Below, piece after piece: positions 5,649 to 7,890 of a stretch of DNA of 7,890 nt. Source of the stretch: Planctomycetota bacterium (lineage in GTDB: Bacteria; Planctomycetota; Planctomycetia; Isosphaerales; Isosphaeraceae); NCBI GenBank assembly GCA_021807585.1, contig JAKBCQ010000082.1, positions 1 to 7,890 of the forward strand, read 5' to 3'. Each line of letters opens with the position of its first letter. The first letter of the stretch is position 1. The notes beneath the pieces are model-generated. The model saw only the letters and a list, made by a program, of their open reading frames with translations, had not been told where the DNA came from and did no database searches. The position numbers were made by a program, and so were the translations under genes.

Positions 5649-6275
5649 ATGCTGGAAACCGAACAGAAGCCACCGAACAACCGGGCCAGCCGGCGCGATT
5701 TCCTGCGCGGGTCTGGGCTGGCCGCCGCGACGACGGTTCTCACCGGGCGTGCGACCGCGGCGATCGAAGAAGCGCGAGCGCAAGACTCCGAAGTCCCAAT
5801 CCTCTCGGGGGAGGTTCCGCTCAAGCTCAACGTTAACGGCCAGGAAAAAACGACCGTCGCCGAGCCGCGCAGCACGCTGCTCGATACGCTTCGCAATCGG
5901 CTCGACGTCACCGGCCCCAAGCGCGTGTGCGATCGAGCGTCGTGCGGAGCGTGCACGGTGATCCTTGAAGGCGAAACCGTGTATTCGTGCACGACCCTCG
6001 CGGTTTCGTGCCAGGGGAAGGCGATCGAAACGATCGAGAGCTTCGACACCGGCCCCAACGGCGTCCCCTACGCGTTTCATCAGAACGACGGCCTGATGTG
6101 CGGCTACTGCACGCCCGGGTTCGTCACCTCGTGCAAGGCTTTGCTCGATCAAAACAAAAACCCGACGCTCGAAGAAATCCAGCGCGGTCTCGACGGTAAT
6201 ATCTGTCGATGCGGAACATATGGCGGCGTGTTCAAGGCGGCTCTGGCCGCGGCCAAGACGATGAAGGGAGCGTGA
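5649..6275 (+). CDS. [2Fe-2S] small subunit of a xanthine dehydrogenase/aldehyde oxidase-family enzyme, Tat leader
   Basis: This 208-residue protein passes electrons from the molybdenum site of its partner through two [2Fe-2S] clusters. An N-terminal Tat signal (SRRDFLRG, 14-21, then a hydrophobic Ala/Thr stretch, possible ARA|Q cleavage at 44-45) precedes a plant-ferredoxin-like domain with Cys94, Cys99, Cys102 and Cys114. The C-terminal helical domain has Cys151 and Cys154 (CGYCTPG) and Cys186 and Cys188 (ICRCGTY). All eight cluster ligands are present. The residue before CGYC, usually Gln in this family, is Met150. An in-frame GTG at 5460 would extend the protein by 63 Arg-rich residues that bury the Tat motif, so it was rejected. 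The large-subunit gene follows after 3 bases. The layout resembles periplasmic PaoABC (YagTSR), in which the Fe-S subunit carries the Tat signal. Confidence 0.93.
   Translation: MLETEQKPPNNRASRRDFLRGSGLAAATTVLTGRATAAIEEARAQDSEVPILSGEVPLKLNVNGQEKTTVAEPRSTLLDTLRNRLDVTGPKRVCDRASCGACTVILEGETVYSCTTLAVSCQGKAIETIESFDTGPNGVPYAFHQNDGLMCGYCTPGFVTSCKALLDQNKNPTLEEIQRGLDGNICRCGTYGGVFKAALAAAKTMKGA
6266..6270 (+). promoter_or_regulatory. Ribosome-binding site of the large subunit inside the end of the small-subunit gene
   Basis: GGGAG lies 8 bases before ATG 6279 and within the last codons of the small-subunit gene. The stop (6273-6275) and start are 3 bases apart, which indicates translational coupling and a single operon. 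It fixes the start of the large subunit. Confidence 0.65.
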
Positions 6276-6278
6276 CCG

Positions 6279-7890
6279 ATGGCTTCGTGGCCACAAAGTC
6301 CCAAGCTGATCGGCGGACGCATTCCGCGGCTCGACGGTCTTGGCAAGGCTTCCGGGAAAACGAAATATCCCTCGGATGTTCGTCCCGACGGCACGTTGTT
6401 CGGCGTGCTTCTTACAAGTCCCGTGCCGCACGCCAAGATCAAATCGATCGATACCGCGGCGGCCGAGAAGATGCCGGGTGTGAAGGCGATTCATCTCGTC
6501 GTTCAGGCGGGGGGAACGCTCCGCTATCAGGGCGAGACGATGGGCGGAGTCGCGGCCGAGAGCGAGGAAAAAGCTCGCGACGCGGCGCGGGCGATCAAGG
6601 TCGAATACGAGATTCTGCCGCACGTCGCGACCGAGGAGCAGGCGATGGCGCCGGGAGCGCCTCAGATCGCCAACGGTGGAAACGTACGGAAGGGGCGCGA
6701 GGTCGCCAATCCCAAGGTTGACGAAGCGTACCAGGCGGCCGATTTCAAGCTCGAATCCACGTATTCGATTCCGGTGATCACGCACGTATGTCTCGAATCG
6801 CACGGTCTCGCCGTTCGTTGGGATAATGATGATCACATGACGGTTTGGGCGAGCACCCAAAACGTCGGAGGCGTGTCGGGCGAGCTCGCGGGGGCGTTTC
6901 AGATCCCTGCGACGAACGTTCATACGATGACGGAAGTGATGGGGGGCGGGTTCGGATCGAAGTTCGGCGCCGACGTATGGGGGGTGATCGCGGGTCATCT
7001 TTCGAAGAAGGCCGGCGGCAAGCCCGTGCGGATGTTCCTCGACCGCTCGCAAGAGCACCTGACCGGCGGGAATCGCCCGAGCGGGACGGCTCATATCAAG
7101 CTGGGAGCGTCGAAAGACGGAATGCTGACGGCGATGATCGCCGAAACGTACGGGACCGGCGGGGCGAGCCGCGGCGCGAATTTCCCGATGCCCTACGTAT
7201 ATAGTATTCCCAACGCCAAACGCTCGCATAGTGATGTGTACATCAACGGCGGCGACGCTCGCGCGATGCGAGCCCCCGGTCATCCCCAGGCGTGCGCGCT
7301 GATGGAGGCCGCGATGGACGATATCGCGGCGAAGATCGGCGTCGACCCGCTCGAATTTCGGATCAAGAACCTGGCGCCGCGGGATTTCCGCACGCCGATC
7401 TACCTGCAAGAGCTCGAGCTCGGCGCCAAGGAGATCGGCTGGAAAGAGAAGTGGAAACCGCGCGGGCGAAACGGCTCGGGGACGATCAAGCGCGGCCTCG
7501 GGTTGGGGATGCACCAATGGGGTGGTGGCGGCACGACCGATAAGCAAGTGTCGTGCACGATCAACCCCGACGGATCGGTCGAGGTGAAATCGGCGACTCA
7601 GGACCTGGGAACGGGTACGCGGACGATCCTGGCGATCATCACCGCCGAGGTTCTTGGGCTCAAGACGACCGACATCACGTCGAACATCGGCGATTCGCTC
7701 TTTCCTCCTGGACAACCGTCCGGCGGATCGACGACCGCGCCTTCGATGAGCCCTCCCGCGTACAACGCGGCGCTTCAGGCTCGTGACGCGTTCTTCCAGA
7801 AGATCGCTCCGGCGCTCGCCGCCGAGGCGCAACAGCTTTCGCTCGCCGACGGCCAGGTGCTGATCGACGGTCAGGCTAAGATGTCTTGGA
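6279..7890 (+). CDS. Molybdopterin-binding large subunit of a xanthine dehydrogenase/aldehyde oxidase-family enzyme, 3' end missing
   Basis: The frame stays open for 537 codons to the window edge; family members are usually about 700-780 residues, so roughly a quarter is missing. It starts MASWPQSPKL and opens with the small a/b-hammerhead domain (PHAKIKSIDT, 50-59; MPGVKAI, 65-71; GGVAAESEEKA, 89-99). The Mo-binding region follows, with TVWASTQ (188-194), MGGGFGSKFG (221-230), MRAPGHPQA (330-338) and a second Mo-binding part with ATQDLGTGTRT (439-449) and SGGSTT (481-486). Arg331 in MRAPG corresponds to the substrate-side Arg of aldehyde-oxidising relatives such as PaoC. The catalytic Glu near the C-terminus lies beyond the window. 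The stretch between residues 71 and 82 is short where many relatives have a longer loop. It has no own signal and probably leaves the cytoplasm with the Tat-bearing small subunit. Substrate could be an aldehyde or N-heterocycle. Confidence 0.92.
   Translation, partial: MASWPQSPKLIGGRIPRLDGLGKASGKTKYPSDVRPDGTLFGVLLTSPVPHAKIKSIDTAAAEKMPGVKAIHLVVQAGGTLRYQGETMGGVAAESEEKARDAARAIKVEYEILPHVATEEQAMAPGAPQIANGGNVRKGREVANPKVDEAYQAADFKLESTYSIPVITHVCLESHGLAVRWDNDDHMTVWASTQNVGGVSGELAGAFQIPATNVHTMTEVMGGGFGSKFGADVWGVIAGHLSKKAGGKPVRMFLDRSQEHLTGGNRPSGTAHIKLGASKDGMLTAMIAETYGTGGASRGANFPMPYVYSIPNAKRSHSDVYINGGDARAMRAPGHPQACALMEAAMDDIAAKIGVDPLEFRIKNLAPRDFRTPIYLQELELGAKEIGWKEKWKPRGRNGSGTIKRGLGLGMHQWGGGGTTDKQVSCTINPDGSVEVKSATQDLGTGTRTILAIITAEVLGLKTTDITSNIGDSLFPPGQPSGGSTTAPSMSPPAYNAALQARDAFFQKIAPALAAEAQQLSLADGQVLIDGQAKMSW

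Noticed and set aside
5610..7832. A 740-codon open frame on the minus strand opposite the molybdoenzyme genes
   Set aside because: It is antisense to two genes with full family motifs, is Arg-rich with no recognisable domain, and arises from the strong GC bias at third codon positions.
1..7890. CRISPR array, tRNA, rRNA or insertion sequence
   Set aside because: No regularly spaced direct repeats, no tRNA-like cloverleaf, no rRNA sequence and no transposase or terminal inverted repeats were seen by eye.

Overview
The window looks like a high-GC bacterial chromosome segment, most likely from the Planctomycetota. The reasons are a Tat-exported Gfo/Idh/MocA oxidoreductase beside a Tat-exported sugar-phosphate-isomerase-like TIM barrel protein and an SGNH hydrolase, and a Tat-leader [2Fe-2S] subunit paired with a molybdopterin subunit. 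This taxonomic call is an inference from gene content and style; no rRNA or marker gene is present.

Layout. (1) 1-455, plus strand: the 3' end of a ParD-like antitoxin gene, overlapping by GTGA a complete RelE/ParE-family toxin gene. The toxin gene is clearly AT-richer than the rest. A GC hairpin at 465-482 follows. (2) 564-4176, minus strand: a compact three-gene cluster read in the order SGNH hydrolase, then TIM-barrel isomerase/epimerase-like protein, then Gfo/Idh/MocA oxidoreductase, with gaps of 22 and 57 bases. All three carry export signals (Sec, Tat, Tat), so the set is probably a carbohydrate-processing cassette acting outside the cytoplasm. (3) 4177-4431: a divergent intergenic region. 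(4) 4432-5295, plus strand: a two-domain rhodanese / 3-mercaptopyruvate sulfurtransferase-like enzyme. (5) 5296-5648: a 353-base non-coding leader with three inverted repeats and one possible 19-codon ORF. (6) 5649 to the window end, plus strand: the small ([2Fe-2S], Tat-leader) and large (molybdopterin-binding) subunits of a xanthine dehydrogenase/aldehyde oxidase-family enzyme. The large subunit runs off the edge after 537 codons with no stop.

How the genes may work together. The minus-strand trio fits stepwise handling of an acylated sugar: ester removal by the SGNH hydrolase, then isomerisation/epimerisation and redox steps. The molybdoenzyme is probably exported as a folded complex on the small subunit's Tat signal and oxidises an aldehyde or N-heterocycle. 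No FAD subunit lies between its two subunits. The rhodanese may supply sulfur to cofactor or thiol metabolism, but nothing here ties it firmly to the molybdoenzyme. I see no clearly novel system. The points most worth checking are the exported sugar trio, the structured leader before the molybdoenzyme, a Gln-to-Met change at the small subunit's CGYC motif, and the AT-rich toxin module.
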